DNA of 64,000 bases from Flaccisagitta enflata (taxonomy: Eukaryota; Chaetognatha; Sagittoidea; Aphragmophora): NCBI GenBank assembly GCA_965153355.1, contig OZ231126.1, positions 85,994,001-86,058,000 of the forward strand, in the 5' to 3' direction. Below, piece after piece: positions 30,253-62,778 of the stretch. Both the position numbers and the translations under genes were made by a program. The notes beneath the pieces were generated by a model, which saw nothing but the letters and a program-made list of their open reading frames with translations, was not told the origin of the DNA and ran no database searches. Positions within the stretch are counted from its first letter, which is position 1. Each line of letters opens with the position of its first letter.

Positions 30253-30495
30253 TTTTTAGTGGCGTGCCACGCGACTCTATAAGCTACTTGTCGGTCTATC
30301 CGTCCGTTGTCTATTCATTTATTTGTTTAAAGTGTATTTTCAATGTTTTAAAGGGTTTTCCGTCTATTTAAAGGTAATTGAAATCATTTTTGTAAGTCTG
30401 TCTGTTTGTTAGTTTGTCTGTTTGTCAGTTTGTCTGTTTGTCTGATTTATCTAGAAGTTACGACGCACGCGACGTTGGTCCAATGTCCTTGTTTT
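30253..30495 (+). mobile_element. Hairpin-ended GTCY element, A family, diverged
   Basis: TTTTTAGTGGCGTGCCACGC, GACTCTATAAGCTAC, CTATCCGTCCG and a later GTCTGTTTGTC tract. It ends CGACGCACGCGACGTTGG and TCCTTGTTTT. Order and ends match the A family; the 3' hairpin is weak. Confidence 0.7.
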
Positions 30496-31640
30496 CTTTT
30501 AACTGGGCGACAACTCTGTTCCATAACTTTGTAATGACGCTGAACCCCGTATGAGAGCAAAGTTGATAACTTGCTTATATTGTTATATAGACCCACTTTT
30601 TTTAAGAGTAGCTTCTGATTTCTCTAATGTATACATTTTGTAGGGTTTGTGATCTTATGGTCATAGCTATCTTATGGAATTTGTGGTTTTTAACCCCCTT
30701 CCGTTGCGGACCTAATTACTGCTCAGATTTTTTTTATTTCATGATAACCTGAAATGACTACTGTCATGAAGATGACCATTTTCCTTTTTTCAAAATTCAG
30801 TCGTCCTCGGTTTTTTTAGGCTCTTTAAGTTTCAACAGAGTTCAATGGGGAAGCAAATTTCCTTATGTTACTTCGTTGCTAAGGAGATTAATAATGGCTT
30901 TAGATAATCCCCTTTAAAATGAAAATCATAAGCAAAACAAGGACGAAAACGTTGAGGGTGTTGTCAGTTAAAAAGAAGTTTGTTGTGTATGAAACCAACT
31001 GAACCTTGACAGTATCTCCCACAGCATTATGCAAACTAGGACATAGCAGAGGGCTGCTAAAAAAACAGAAGATGGATTATTTTAGGAAAAAGAAAAACAG
31101 TATGGGCCTTGAAATTAGTCCCTCCATATTGGCTAAGCAGGACGAGAAGAAATAAACTTTTGCTATGTGAAGCGCCCAATTGTATCAGTAACGGTGCGCT
31201 CTTTTTATTCTTGATATTGACGTCCTTATCATTACCATCACGCGTAATTCATCACTCCCTTCAGCGGGATCGTTGCACGCTTTCACCAACGGCACTCGTG
31301 TTTTATTTATAAACATCGTCTCATCAAGTGTACATACATGATTCCAATTATCTTGTTGTAAAATTTTACATCGCTAATATTTTCATCAACCCCATTATCA
31401 TGAGTAGTAACTTCGATTTAAGGTCCGCTGAAGTTTATATCTGGTTTCGTACCATGTATTAGCCATATTTAAAAGGAATGTTTAAATTATGATTGATAGC
31501 ACAATTGACTCATTACATTGCATCCTTAAGTTTTGCCTTAATCAGGAATTCTATTCCCGATTTTCGAACGACACATGCCCCTGAGGAACTTACTGGACTA
31601 ACATTCGTGAAATTTGGCATGAATACTGCTGGGATTACTA

Positions 31641-32214
31641 CAGTAGATGTCGTCTAGACTTGGAAATACGGGGGGAATTCATAACAGGAAGATAAATAAA
31701 CTTAAAACAGTGATATTTGGAATATAAATTAATAAAAGGATGCTTTATTGCCCATGGGTGTTGGTTGCCATGAAAACACATTTCCATGTATCAACGCTAA
31801 AGTATTAATATTTTAAAAAAATTTTGAGGGAATAGTATTTTAAATAAAATTTGCTACAACTTTCCCACAGTATATTCTATAAGAATATCGCTCGTTTGGT
31901 GGTTGCTAGGGAGCATCACAGGGCTGTCACACATGGTTACGCTCCTTAGCAACGGCTAAACCAGCAATATTCTTACAGAACATATTGTGGGAAAGTTGAA
32001 GCAAATTTTATTTTAAACAATGTTCCCTCATAAAATTTATCAAAATATTGATACTCTAGCGTAAATACATGAAAATGTGTTTCCATGGCAATCAACACCC
32101 ATGGGCAATAAAGCATTCTTTTATTAGTCTTTATTCTGAATATCAGTTTCTTAAATATATTTGTCTTCCTGTAATGAATTCCCCCGTATTTCCAAGTCTA
32201 GACGACATCTACTG
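31641..32214. mobile_element. Long near-palindromic hairpin element, F family copy 2
   Basis: Ends CAGTAGATGTCGTCTAGACT and inverse, with TA on both sides. The arms include TTGGAAATACGGGGG, TTGCCATGAAAACACATTTC and CCCACAGTATATTC, all returning inverted. The centre falls near 31925. About 574 bases, non-coding. Confidence 0.88.
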
Positions 32215-33053
32215 TACTTACTAATGGCCCTATCGACTTCTTTAAATTTTGACTCTTAGAGTTACGGCCCATAATGAGAGTAATCCGCCAAAAAATATTG
32301 ATGCCAAATTCAATGAATGTTGACCCATTAGATTTCCTGGGCGCATGTGTGGTTCAAAAATCCAGAGTAGCACTTCTAATATTAGCAAAACTTGTATTGT
32401 TCGGAAACCGTAGCAGTGAGACCCATCGGAGTTTTTTCTTGCATAAAAGGAATTTTTTCTTGCATAAAAGGATTTTTTTCACCCACGGTCCATTAATTGC
32501 TTCTTTCATTTCCCGCTCCCACTTTTTCCCTGTCCAGAAATTGAATGTTGATAGTGGGTAAATGATGTCAAACAAACATTGTAGCGAGAGTCGCTCCGAG
32601 GATGAATATGGCGAGTAGAAATCTGACTCTTCGGAAAAGCAACCACGATACGAACCCCTTCGTTACGGGGTACGACGTTAAATGGATTCGGTGTGACTTG
32701 GGCTTACGTGCGTCATTCGAAAGTGGAAGCAAAACTAGTGCGTCGGTTTCACTGAGGTAAAACTGTACTCTGTATTGGGCGGTTAGCTCAGCCGGGATTC
32801 AAAACCCTTCCAACTGCCCCGAATCAAACATTTGCCACGACACGATCAATTATCTCGAAACCCTCGAGGTATCAAGTATTCTAGTCAGAATCAGCGACCA
32901 TCGTAAAGAGCCCACTACCGAGGTTGTTTGAAGAGCTGCGACGATCCTCGCCTACATTCCACGGGCGTCGGTGGAAGACTCCTTAACCGTCAACGCCTCG
33001 TCCACGCTGCCTGGCCGCCACGCTGCCTGGCCGACGACGCTCGCGAGTGGAAA

Positions 33054-34810
33054 ATGAAACAACGGCGGAGTTATCTCGTGACGTTTATGGTGGTGTTGTT
33101 TCTCTCTTGGAACGTGATCACGTACTACTTCCTCACCTATAATACTCAACAGCCGCGTAAAGAAAACGTCGCGAAAAACGATTTCATGATTAATGCCAAG
33201 TCGCGTCTGGACTACATCGCTCTCGAAGTGAAAAAGCAAATCGCGACCAACGAAGCTTTGCTGAGAGACCTTCTTTATCATCAGAAGGATGAGGCGGGGA
33301 TGAACGGTACTGGTAAGTTGAGTTGGCGTTTTACAGAGGCAATGAAAATACAATAAGAGGAGCAGCCAAAATCTCTAGCAACCCCCCCCTGCAGCTTAGA
33401 TAATCAATACTATATCAATTTTCAAGGTAGCAGCTGATAGCTAGTCTTAATGGAATTCTCGCTATCAAGGCGATTTTTTCATTTTAACCTAGTTTTCAAG
33501 AAACAGCCTCTTAAAGGGTCAAAATCTATCATTTTTGCAAATATTGAATTTTGCTCTATTATGGCAATTATTCAAAAATGGCCTTGATTTTTAAGCGGAG
33601 ACTGATTATCGATGACGCCTTAAAAGAATTTCCAGTCTTCGTCCTCTTACTTCTAAGACCAATAGCAAAGCTCTCTGACATTGATGTTGTTTGTTTTCTA
33701 TTACGAGGTCGTTCCCCGGCGGAAATCGTCGCGCCAGGTCCCAAATCGCCAGAGACTTACGAACCGCCGCATTTCTTAGCGGAAGTGGTGATTCCCGTGT
33801 TGGTTTTCGCGTGCAACCGACCCACCGTCAAGCGCAATCTCGATCAACTCATCAAACTGCGTCCATCGAAGAAACAATTCCCCATCATCGTGACACAAGA
33901 TTGCGGTCACGCGGAAACGGCGCGTGTCATCCAGTCCTACGGCGACCAAGTCGTCCATATCAAGCAGCCTGACTTAACGAGCATCGACTTGCCGTATAAA
34001 GAGCGCAAGTTTCAGGGTTATTACAAAATCGCCAGACACTATAAATGGGCTTTAAATCAAGTATTCCACGAATTCAATCACGATATAGTATTAATTGTCG
34101 AGGATGATCTAGACGTTTCTCCCGACTTTTTCGAGTACTTCCTCGGCCTTTACACGGTGTTGATCTCGGATCCTACGCTTTGGTGCGTCTCTGCCTGGAA
34201 CGACAACGGCAAAGAAACGCGAATCGGCCCCGAAGCCGACCGCCTCTACCGCTCAGACTTTTTCCCCGGTTTAGGGTGGATGGTGGAGAAAAAGATATGG
34301 CTGGAGTTGGAACCCAAGTGGCCCAAGACGTTCTGGGACGACTGGATGCGTCAGCCGGCTCAGCGGCAGAATCGCAGCTGTATCAGACCGGAAATTTGTC
34401 GGACGAAAACCTTCGGGAAGAAGGGCGTCTCTAACGGCCTTTATTACGAGCAGCATCTCAAATATATCAAACTCAACGACAAGTTCGTCCCTTTCACCAA
34501 AATGGATTTGTCGGTTTTGAAAAAAGATCGATACGACGAGCAATTCGTCAAGGAGGTCTACGGTTGTCCATTACTAACCGTCGATCAAGTTAAGAAGAAT
34601 CATAAAGCCGAAGCAAAGAAGGTGCGCGTTGAATATACGACGAAGAAGAACTTCGAATCCACCGCCAAAGCCCTTGGTATTATGGCGGATCTGAAGAGCG
34701 GCGTCCCGAGGGCCGGATATCGTGGAGTCGTAAGTTTTTACTACAACGGAAGGAGAGTTTTCTTGTCACCTCCGGGAGATTGGACTAAGTACGACCCCAC
34801 TTGGAACTGA
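33054..34810 (+). CDS. MGAT1: Alpha-1,3-mannosyl-glycoprotein 2-beta-N-acetylglucosaminyltransferase (GnT-I)
   Basis: Golgi type II membrane enzyme that adds the first GlcNAc to Man5GlcNAc2, opening hybrid and complex N-glycan synthesis. Exons 33054-33312 and 33708-34810 join as G|GT and give 453 residues; human MGAT1 has 445. The N-terminus is MKQRRS, then a membrane anchor (about 7-29) and a stem. The GT13 domain follows: IPVLVFACNRPTVKRNLDQL, FPIIVTQDCGH, RKFQGYYKIARHYKWAL, the metal-binding acidic motif VEDDLDVSPDFFEYF (E218-D219-D220), LWCVSAWNDNGKE, DFFPGLGWM, WPKTFWDDWMRQPAQRQNRS, CIRPEICRT, LKSGVPRAGYRG and the end YDPTWN. All expected active-site motifs are intact. The frame is open upstream to an ATG at 32928, but ATG 33054 has A at -3 and places the anchor at the usual distance. 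No shift or stop is seen. Confidence 0.96.
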
Positions 34811-37427
<2,617 letters not shown>

Positions 37428-37551
37428 GCCATTGATTTTGTGATACAGCGACTCCCGATTGTTCACTAGCCTTTTTTTCTTCTTAAGCATTGGGGATTTC
37501 GATATATTGTGTCCTAATCCCCAATTAATCGTCATTAACTCTTTTTTCGAG

Positions 37552-40500
37552 ATGGCGGGCGATAAAAAAGTCGTGGCTCTGCAAGAGAAACTTAGCACAG
37601 AAACTGAGAAATTTCGCGGCTTGCAGAAAGACCTACAAAAGTGCCTGGCCTCTGCTCAGCAACTTGAGGCCCAGCTGAAGGAAAATGAGGTCGTCAAGGA
37701 GGAACTGGGCCTAGTCAAAGACGACTCCAAGGTCTATAAACTCATAGGACCGGTGCTTGTCAAACAGGTATGTGACATAAGTAAAAAATTGTCGGATTTC
37801 CTTGGCTTAAATGTTTGCACAGCTTTGAGAACATGGAAGAGGCAGAATATGGTTATAGCTCATGGCGGGACTGATATGAGCCATAACCATATTCTGCCTC
37901 TTACAGATGCTTTAAATTTGGGCATAATATTGGAAAATGATTTTTTTTCTAGCGGTGGCCCTGAAGAGTACCAAGTCCTGTGGAGAAAAGGGGACTTGTG
38001 TTTTTATGAATAAGTAAAATCTTTTTTGAAATATGGGATTACAAATAAGAGTAATTGTTAAACTGTATTTCCAATAGGGTCTGCAACACTAAAATTCATA
38101 GCAGTAAAAATAAGTGTTGTTGTTAACTTGCTTCTAAGCAACAGGTTTTGGTTCTGTGTTACCTGAGATTTCACCAAAATATCCTTCAATGAGTTATCCA
38201 TCCTGGCCGTAGAGATCCGGGCCTCACAAACCAAAATCTCAGTGTTGGTGACCCTTATCCCAATCTCTGTGGCACAGTTCCTGGCCTCCATTATCCCAAT
38301 CTCTGTGGCACAGTTCCTGGCTTCCATTATCCATTTCCCCAGTACATATATCCCAGAAAGACAGCTGGATGGACAAACAGACCGATTCACTTTGATCCAC
38401 AGGACTTTGTTAACTTTAGGGCCGCTACCCTGCTCTTCCAGGAATATAACTAATGAACCAATCCAACAGGACACAGGTACCGCCACCCATGTGCTGCCTT
38501 TGGGCTGCCATTGAGTCCTAAAAGGCTATTCAGGGGTCCCAAGGGGTCCCAATTGCCCATTATCCACCTGGGGTTAAACTTGTTTATTACAAAACCTTAA
38601 AAAAATAAACTTTGCACAATTTTTACCAGTTTTGGCCACTGAGTCCTTGGGCCTTGTAAGAGGCCTCTGGAGGTCCCACTTTGCCAGTATTAGCCATCTC
38701 TCACAAAAAATGAGTCCTTCTAATTTTCAGGTACTGCATAACTATGACAAAGTTTGTTTCTGCAATTTTGGGCTGTTTTTGAGTCCAGGGGCTCCTACAG
38801 GATACAATCCTTCATTATATACTCGCTTATTTTTCCAAAGAATAAGTAATTATGACTGATGAGTCAGTTTGACACGCTAGTAAAATATAACATAGAAAAA
38901 ACAACGGCTCAATTTTTTTCAATTTTTTTTAAAATTTGGATTTACCATATTTTCCCCATTTAGCGCCCCCCCTCCAAAATGCGCCCCCCCCCTCTTTTTT
39001 TCTTGGTAGCACACTTTTCAGAAAAGATTCGGATAAAATTATTTAGTAAAATTATGAAATGATACAACACAATGAGCCATTTTCAAAGACTTACAGACAG
39101 ATATGCGATAAATATCTCCATTTTGAGTCAAATTTAGCATATTGCATGATATTGGTAGCCTTTCATGAAAAAGATAGACTGAATAACAGTTCATTTACAA
39201 TATAAAGGGGGCGCTAACTGGAGAGTTAAAATGCAAATTCATATTTCAATTTTTAGAGATTATACAGTAAGTTTTAGATTCTTTAGAGGCCCCTTCATGG
39301 GGGCCCCAAACATTTTGAATCTTTAGGCCAGTTTAGCTATTTATAAACCGTTAGGGACCCCTAGGGGTTCCACCTCCTTATTATCCATCTGCAAATCTCC
39401 CACCACACTAGATGTGAATGGCTGATAAGCCAGTGCACCACTGGGTTAGTGCAGGTCATAAAAATGCATTTTTCAGAATTTTGGGCCATTTTGGTTTTTT
39501 TTTGTAACCCTGGGGGACCATTGGGGGCCCTTAGGGGGCAAAGGAGTCTCAACATCCCCTTATCCATCTCCGGGAGGCTCAAATCCCAGCCTGAAGGCTC
39601 AAATCCCAGCCTCGAGGCTCAAATCCCAGCCTTGAGGCTCAAATCCTATTCTGAAGGCCTTAATCCCAGCCTTGAGGCTCAAATTCCAGCCTTGAGGCTC
39701 AAATCCCAGCCTTGAGGCTCAAATCTCACCCTCGAGGCTCAAATCTCAGTCTCGAGGCTAAAATTCCAGCCTCGAGGCTCAAATCTCAGCCTCGAGGCTC
39801 AAATCTCAGTCTCGAGGCTAAAATTCCAGCCTCAAGGCCCCAATGCCAGCCTCCAGCCCATAATCCCAGCCTTGAGGCTCAAATAAAAACAGCATAGGTC
39901 CCTCTAACCACCTTACACACACACTCACACAGGGGCAACGGGTACCGCTGACCATCTAACGCTTTTGCGACTATTCTTTTTTTTTTCCTTCCTTCTCTCT
40001 CTTCCTTCCTTCTATTCCTGCTAGCCTAGCTAGCTTCCTGCGAGCGCCGCTCCCGCGCTTGGCTACTTTGCCAAGCCCGCCGGGTGTGATCGAGTAGCCG
40101 GGTGTGATCGAGTAGCCGGGTGTGATCGAGTAGCCGGGTGTGATCGAGTAGCCGGGTGTGATCGAGTAGCCGGGTGTGATCGAGTAGCCGGGTGTATTTT
40201 CACTTTAGTAACCACGATGTGGCCTTTAGTTTTTCAGCTTTTTTTGTCCTCGATGATCAGTGTACGTCGAGGACTATAACATAGCCTTGATCGTGTAGTG
40301 AGTCGTTTGTCGTTTGTCGTGTCAACCCTTAAAAACTTGAGAACCACAACTCAGATGTTGATGAAAGTTGGTCAGTGTTATTTTAAGGGCATTACTAACC
40401 TGTGTACCAACTTTCAACAACATTCATAAATGTTTAATACCCTTTGCCTATTATATTTGTAGTAATATTAATTCCTGAACTTATGAAATTCACATAGGGG

Positions 40501-43237
40501 AAGGGTAGTAAAGGTTCACCAATGTTGTTTAAACTTGTTTTGGAAGTTCATTGTAGTAATTTAAGCTCCCCTGCAAGATTTCAGATAATTCTGAGTATTG
40601 GTTTAGAAGATATTAGGGTATTTTGCTAGTTATATTAATTCCTAGACTTGTGCAATTTTCATAGGGGACGGGTAGTAAAGGTTCACCAATGTTGTTCAAA
40701 CTTGTTGTGAAGGTTCATTGCATCAATTAAAGCTCCCCTGCAAGATTTCAGTAAATTCTGAGTATTGGTTAAGAAAATATAAGGGTATTTATGATGTATC
40801 CAGTAACATTATTTCCGGGACTTAAGAATTGTTTTTTTTTTTTCTAAAAAATTTTTTTTTGAAAAAAAAATTTTTTTCTTGAAAATTTTATTTTTTTTGA
40901 AAACAATTTTTTTTTTGAAATTTTTTTTTTTTTTTTTTGAGAATTCTTTTTTTTAAAACTTGTTGAAAATTTTTTGTTATGTATCTTGCTTTTGTTGGAT
41001 TATAAGGTATGCTTTCCTGGACTTCAAGGAATGCCATCATGGACTTCAAGGTATGCCATCATGGGCTACAAGGTATGCCACCATGGACTTCAAGGTATGC
41101 GATCGGTAGCCGGGTCCGACTGAGTAGCCGGGTCCGACTGAGTAGCCGGGTCCGACTGAGTAGCCGGGTCCGACTGAGTAGCCGGGTCCGACTGAGTAGC
41201 CGGGTCCGACTGAGTAGCCGGGTCCGACTGAGTAGCCGGGTCCGACGAGAGGCGGGTCCGACTGAGTAGCGGGTCGACTGAGTAGCCGGGTCCGACTGAG
41301 TAGCAGGGTCCGACTGAGTAGCAGGTTTGGACTGTGTAGCCGGGTCCGACTGAGTAGCCGGGTCCGACTGAGTAGCCGGGTCCGACTGAGTAGCCGGGTC
41401 CGACTGAGTAGCCGGGTCCGACTGAGTAGCCGGGTCCGACTGAGTAGCGGGTCCGACTGAGTAGCCGGGTAGCCGGGTCCGACTGAGTAGCCGGGTCGAC
41501 TGAGTAGCCGGGTCCGACTGAGTAGGCAGGTCCGACTGAGTAGCGGGTCCGACTGAGTAGCCGGGTCCGACTGAGTAGCCGGGTCCGACTGAGTAGCGGG
41601 TCCGACTGAGTAGCCGGGTCCGACTGAGTGGCGGGTCCGACTGATGCGGGTCGACTGAGTAGCGGGTCCGACTGAGTAGCCGGGTCGACTGAGTAGCGGG
41701 TCGACTGAGTAGCCGGGTCCGACTGAGTAGCGGGTCGACTGAGTGCCGGGTCCGACTGAGTAGCCGGGTCCGACTGAGTAGCCGGGTCCGACTGAGTGGC
41801 GGGTCCGACTGAGTAGCCGGGTCCGACTGAGTAGCGGGTCCGACTGAGTAGCCGGGTCCGACTGAGTAGCCGGGTCGACTGAGTAGCGGGTCGACTGAGT
41901 AGCCGGGTCCGACTGAGTAGCCGGGTCGACTGAGTAGCCGGGTCCGACTGAGTAGCCGGGTCCGACTGAGTAGCCGGGTCCGACTGAGTAGCCGGGTCCG
42001 ACTGAGTAGCCGGGTCCGACTGAGTAGCCGGGTCCGACTGAGTGGCGGGTCCGACTGAGTAGCGGTCCGACTGAGTAGCCGGGTCGACTGAGTAGCGGGT
42101 CGACTGAGTAGCCGGGTCCGACTGAGTAGCCGGGTCGACTGAGTAGCTGGGTCGACTGAGTAGCCGGGTCGACTGAGTAGCCGGGTCCGACTGAGTAGCG
42201 GGTCCGACTGAGTAGCCGGGTCCGACTGAGTAGCCGGGTCGACTGAGTAGCCGGGTCGACTGAGTAGCCGGGTCCGACTGAGTGCCGGGTCCGACTGAGT
42301 AGCCGGGTCCGACTGAGTAGCCGGGTCCGCTGAGTAGCCGGGTCCGACTGAGTAGCCGGGTCCGACTGAGTAGCCGGGTCCGACTGAGTAGCGGGTCGAC
42401 TGAGTGGCGGTCCGACTGAGTAGCCGGGTCCGACTGAGTAGCCGGGTCCGACTGAGTAGCCGGGTCCGACTGAGTAGCCGGGTCCGACTGAGTAGCCGGG
42501 TCCGACTGAGTAGCCGGGTCCGACTGAGTAGCCGGGTCCGACTGAGTAGCCGGGTCCGACTGAGTAGCCGGGTCCGACTGAGTAGCCGGGTCCGACTGAG
42601 TAGCCGGGTCCGACTGAGTAGCCGGGTCCGACTGAGTAGCCGGGTCCGACTGAGTAGCCGGGTCCGACTGAGTAGCCGGGTCCGACTGAGTAGCCGGGTC
42701 CGACTGAGTAGCCGGGTCCGACTGAGTAGCCGGGTCCGACTGAGTAGCCGGGTCCGACTGAGTAGCCGGGTCCGACTGAGTAGCCGGGTCCGACTGAGTA
42801 GCCGGGTCCGACTGAGTAGCCGGGTCGGACACCAAATAGACTACAGTCGAGGACTGTTGTTTTTAAGCTTTTTCTATATTTGAGTGTTGGGGGTTGGTTA
42901 GGCTGTTGTTTGGTTTTGGATGCCCTTGGCCACCCGTCCGCAACGATATTGTGACCCCGCGTCACTTGTTAGGGTAGACAGAGGTTTATGAGTGAGACTA
43001 TGACATCGCTAGATCTTTATACATTCATCATTTGATTGTTTGATTACCCAGGATCTCGACGAGGCGCGCTCTAACGTCGACAAAAGACTTGAATATATTC
43101 AAGGGGAAGTCAAACGGAATGACACGCTGCTCGCCGATTTGAAGAAGAAGCAATTAGACCAAAAGGAAGTCATCGACGGGGTTCAAAAGTCACTCGTCGA
43201 ACTGTCTCAAAAACATCGGCCTCAAGCCAGCGCCTAA
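37552..43237 (+). CDS. PFDN6: Prefoldin subunit 6
   Basis: Beta-type subunit of the hexameric cytosolic prefoldin that hands unfolded actin and tubulin to the CCT chaperonin. Exon 1 is 37552-37767 (72 codons) and exon 2 is 43052-43237 (61 residues plus TAA), giving 133 residues; human PFDN6 has 129. The sequence forms two helices, LQEKLSTETEKFRGLQKDLQ and LEYIQGEVKRNDTLLADLKK, around the conserved hairpin with VVKEELGLVKDDSKVYKLIG and PVLVKQDLDEARSNVDKRL. The ATG has G at -3 and +4. The 5.3-kb intron consists largely of D-family elements and an 18-bp minisatellite array; splicing must skip all of it. The frame runs on past the donor to 38013, which is fortuitous. Confidence 0.94.
37837..37902. 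repeat. Short near-perfect hairpin in PFDN6 intron
   Basis: Two 27-base arms (GAGGCAGAATATGGTTATAG against CCATAACCATATTCTGCCTC) with one mismatch surround a loop of about 12 bases. It starts 70 bases after the donor. It may be a small foldback remnant; a pre-miRNA-like role is speculative. Confidence 0.6.
38231..38333. repeat. 36-bp direct duplication
   Basis: CCCAATCTCTGTGGCACAGT followed by TCCTGGCYTCCATTAT occurs twice in a row, with a third partial copy of its end. Confidence 0.75.
38946..39225. repeat. Inverted repeat with TTAGCGCCCCC ends
   Basis: CCCCATTTAGCGCCCCCCCT at the left and GGGGGCGCTAACTGGAG at the right face each other about 280 bases apart. Possibly a short MITE; target duplication not identified. 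Confidence 0.45.
39575..39890. repeat. Minisatellite, 20-bp unit AAATCCCAGCCTYGAGGCTC
   Basis: About 15 copies with TC/CT substitutions. A similar unit (AAATCAGCCCTCTCAGGCCC) fills the element at 55720-56196. Non-coding. Confidence 0.9.
40075..40240 (+). mobile_element. 3' end of a D-family element
   Basis: Seven copies of AGTAGCCGGGTGTGATCG, then AACCACGATGTGGCC (inverted copy of the CCACATCG arm seen at 14258) and TTTTTCAGCTTTTTTT. The 5' part is missing. It directly abuts the next D element. Confidence 0.7.
40241..42875 (+). mobile_element. D-family hairpin-ended element with 1.7-kb minisatellite
   Basis: T-run, then the hairpin GTCCTCGATGATC...GTCGAGGAC and TATAACATAGCC. The body has AGATGTTGATGAAAGTTGG, CAATGTTGTTTAAACTTG and a second body repeat. 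A/T tracts, ATGCCATCATGGACTTCAAG repeats and the 18-bp array follow. The end is ACAGTCGAGGACTGT (holding TCGAGGAC, inverse of the 5' arm) and TTTTTAAGCTTTTT. It fills half of the PFDN6 intron. Confidence 0.82.
41105..42830. repeat. Large minisatellite, 18-bp unit AGTAGCCGGGTCCGACTG
   Basis: Close to 100 units. The first two-thirds have many 1-bp-deleted units (CGGGTCGACTG, AGCGGGTCC); the last 430 bases are almost perfectly regular. It gives spurious reading frames of up to 639 codons on the minus strand, which are not genes. Confidence 0.97.
42876..42977 (+). mobile_element. 3' end of an E-family hairpin-ended element
   Basis: CCACCCGTCCGCAACGATAT, then the hairpin GTGACCCCGCGTCAC and TTGTT. 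The same end closes the E element at 56952-57150. It is 75 bases before PFDN6 exon 2. Confidence 0.6.
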
Positions 43238-43746
43238 TGATGGCCGATTGAACGGAAAACTTACAAGCTTAATTCGCGATTGGAGAAGAAAGATCAGGGA
43301 TTGTGCATCCCAGATTGCATGTTGCTCAGTCAATCGAAGCTGTCTCTTTTTATTTGCCGAGATCTTTGTTTTGCGTGAAGTTATTTAAATGTTGTAGGAG
43401 AATTGCATCCCACCTATGCTTTTTTTCAGGGCACCTTATGATCACTATGTAAACGCTACAATTTGAGACTAAGACTAGGAATGTTGCCATTAATGAACAA
43501 TGGATATGAATTGATCGAAAACTAGGAAATGTCGTGATTATTTCGGGTACTATCGATGAATTGATATGTGCACCGTGTCACTCTGCATATGATTATGGAG
43601 CGGTTGAAAAACAAAGATTTGATTCCCGTACATCCTCCCTTTCGAAATGCCGACCACTTATGACGCGCGCGAGTGGGAGAAAATTCTTTAACTTCCGAAA
43701 CTCACAGTGAGCCATGTCATACTCGATGATATCTTAAAGTAAAAGA

Positions 43747-62284
<18,538 letters not shown>

Positions 62285-62431
62285 TCGATTGAAGAAGCCT
62301 TTTGCAACACTGTATCGAAAAAGATTATTTTTTAGGGTGACCGGTATTGACTTGATTTCCCTAGCGTCTTATACAGCAGCTGCCAGACGCTTGCTGAAAG
62401 AACCTCTTTAAGCTTTTCCAACTTTGATGAA
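62285..62431. other. Sequence just after the TMCC stop codon
   Basis: Presumed 3' UTR. No canonical poly(A) hexamer was seen before the B element begins at 62432. Confidence 0.4.
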
Positions 62432-62546
62432 AACAAGGCCAAGTAGGCCAATATGTTGCGACGTTTGGATCGTTGTACGAATGCGTTACCTGACCAACCG
62501 ACCAACAGAACTAGTTATAGAGGTGCTTTGTCGCACCTAAAAAATA
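62432..62546 (-). mobile_element. Hairpin-ended element, B family, shortened
   Basis: Minus strand: AGGTGCGACAAAGCACCT, CTATAACTAG, GTTGGTCGGTTGG, AACGTCGCAACATATTGG and CCTACTTGGCC then TTGTT. The GTTG tract is short. One change in the 3' arm (CGCAACA) departs from the B consensus. Confidence 0.8.
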
Positions 62547-62778
62547 AATAGGAATTTTCATATATATTCATATCTAGGGGATCTAGACAGTAACCGAAAG
62601 CAATGGGTTGGGAGGGATCATTCAGTTTCGAAGTTTTTCACTCTTGTGCGTTGAATTAGCGCGCAATGTAGGAAATTACAATCTTTGAAAAAAGTATACC
62701 GACACATACCAAGTATTGACTTAAATATCAAACTGAAAGTGCTAGGTTAGTATAGAGTAGTTAAATATCAAAATAGTA

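Larger units (their letters stand above)
29548..33053. other. Interval between DOT1L and MGAT1
   Basis: No conserved coding sequence seen. It holds an A-family element (30253-30495) and an F hairpin (31641-32214). A short repeat shared with about 24060-24110 lies at 30555-30628 (GTTGATAACTTGCTT and GCTTCTGATTTCTCTAATG). The last few hundred bases presumably include the MGAT1 promoter and 5' UTR. Confidence 0.55.

Noticed and set aside
32776-32830. tRNA gene suggested by GGGCGGTTAGCTCAGCCGGG
   Set aside because: Only an A-box-like start is present. No B box at the proper distance and no cloverleaf could be drawn.
32928-33053. Earlier MGAT1 start at 32928
   Set aside because: It would place about 42 hydrophilic residues before the membrane anchor, unlike GnT-I. 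ATG 33054 gives the normal short cytoplasmic tail, though the upstream frame is open.
33551-33707. Coding sequence directly before MGAT1 exon 2
   Set aside because: Open by chance; the acceptor at 33706-33707 restores the Gly codon split with exon 1 and the upstream residues have no family match.
37768-38013. Extension of the prefoldin 6 frame past exon 1
   Set aside because: The GT donor at 37768 and the perfect match of the protein to exon 2 at 43052 show this is intron; the extension crosses a small hairpin and has no homology.
41046-42965. Minus-strand open frames of 639 and 581 codons
   Set aside because: They run along an 18-bp minisatellite; all frames stay open because the unit is a multiple of three. 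No non-repeat domain is present.
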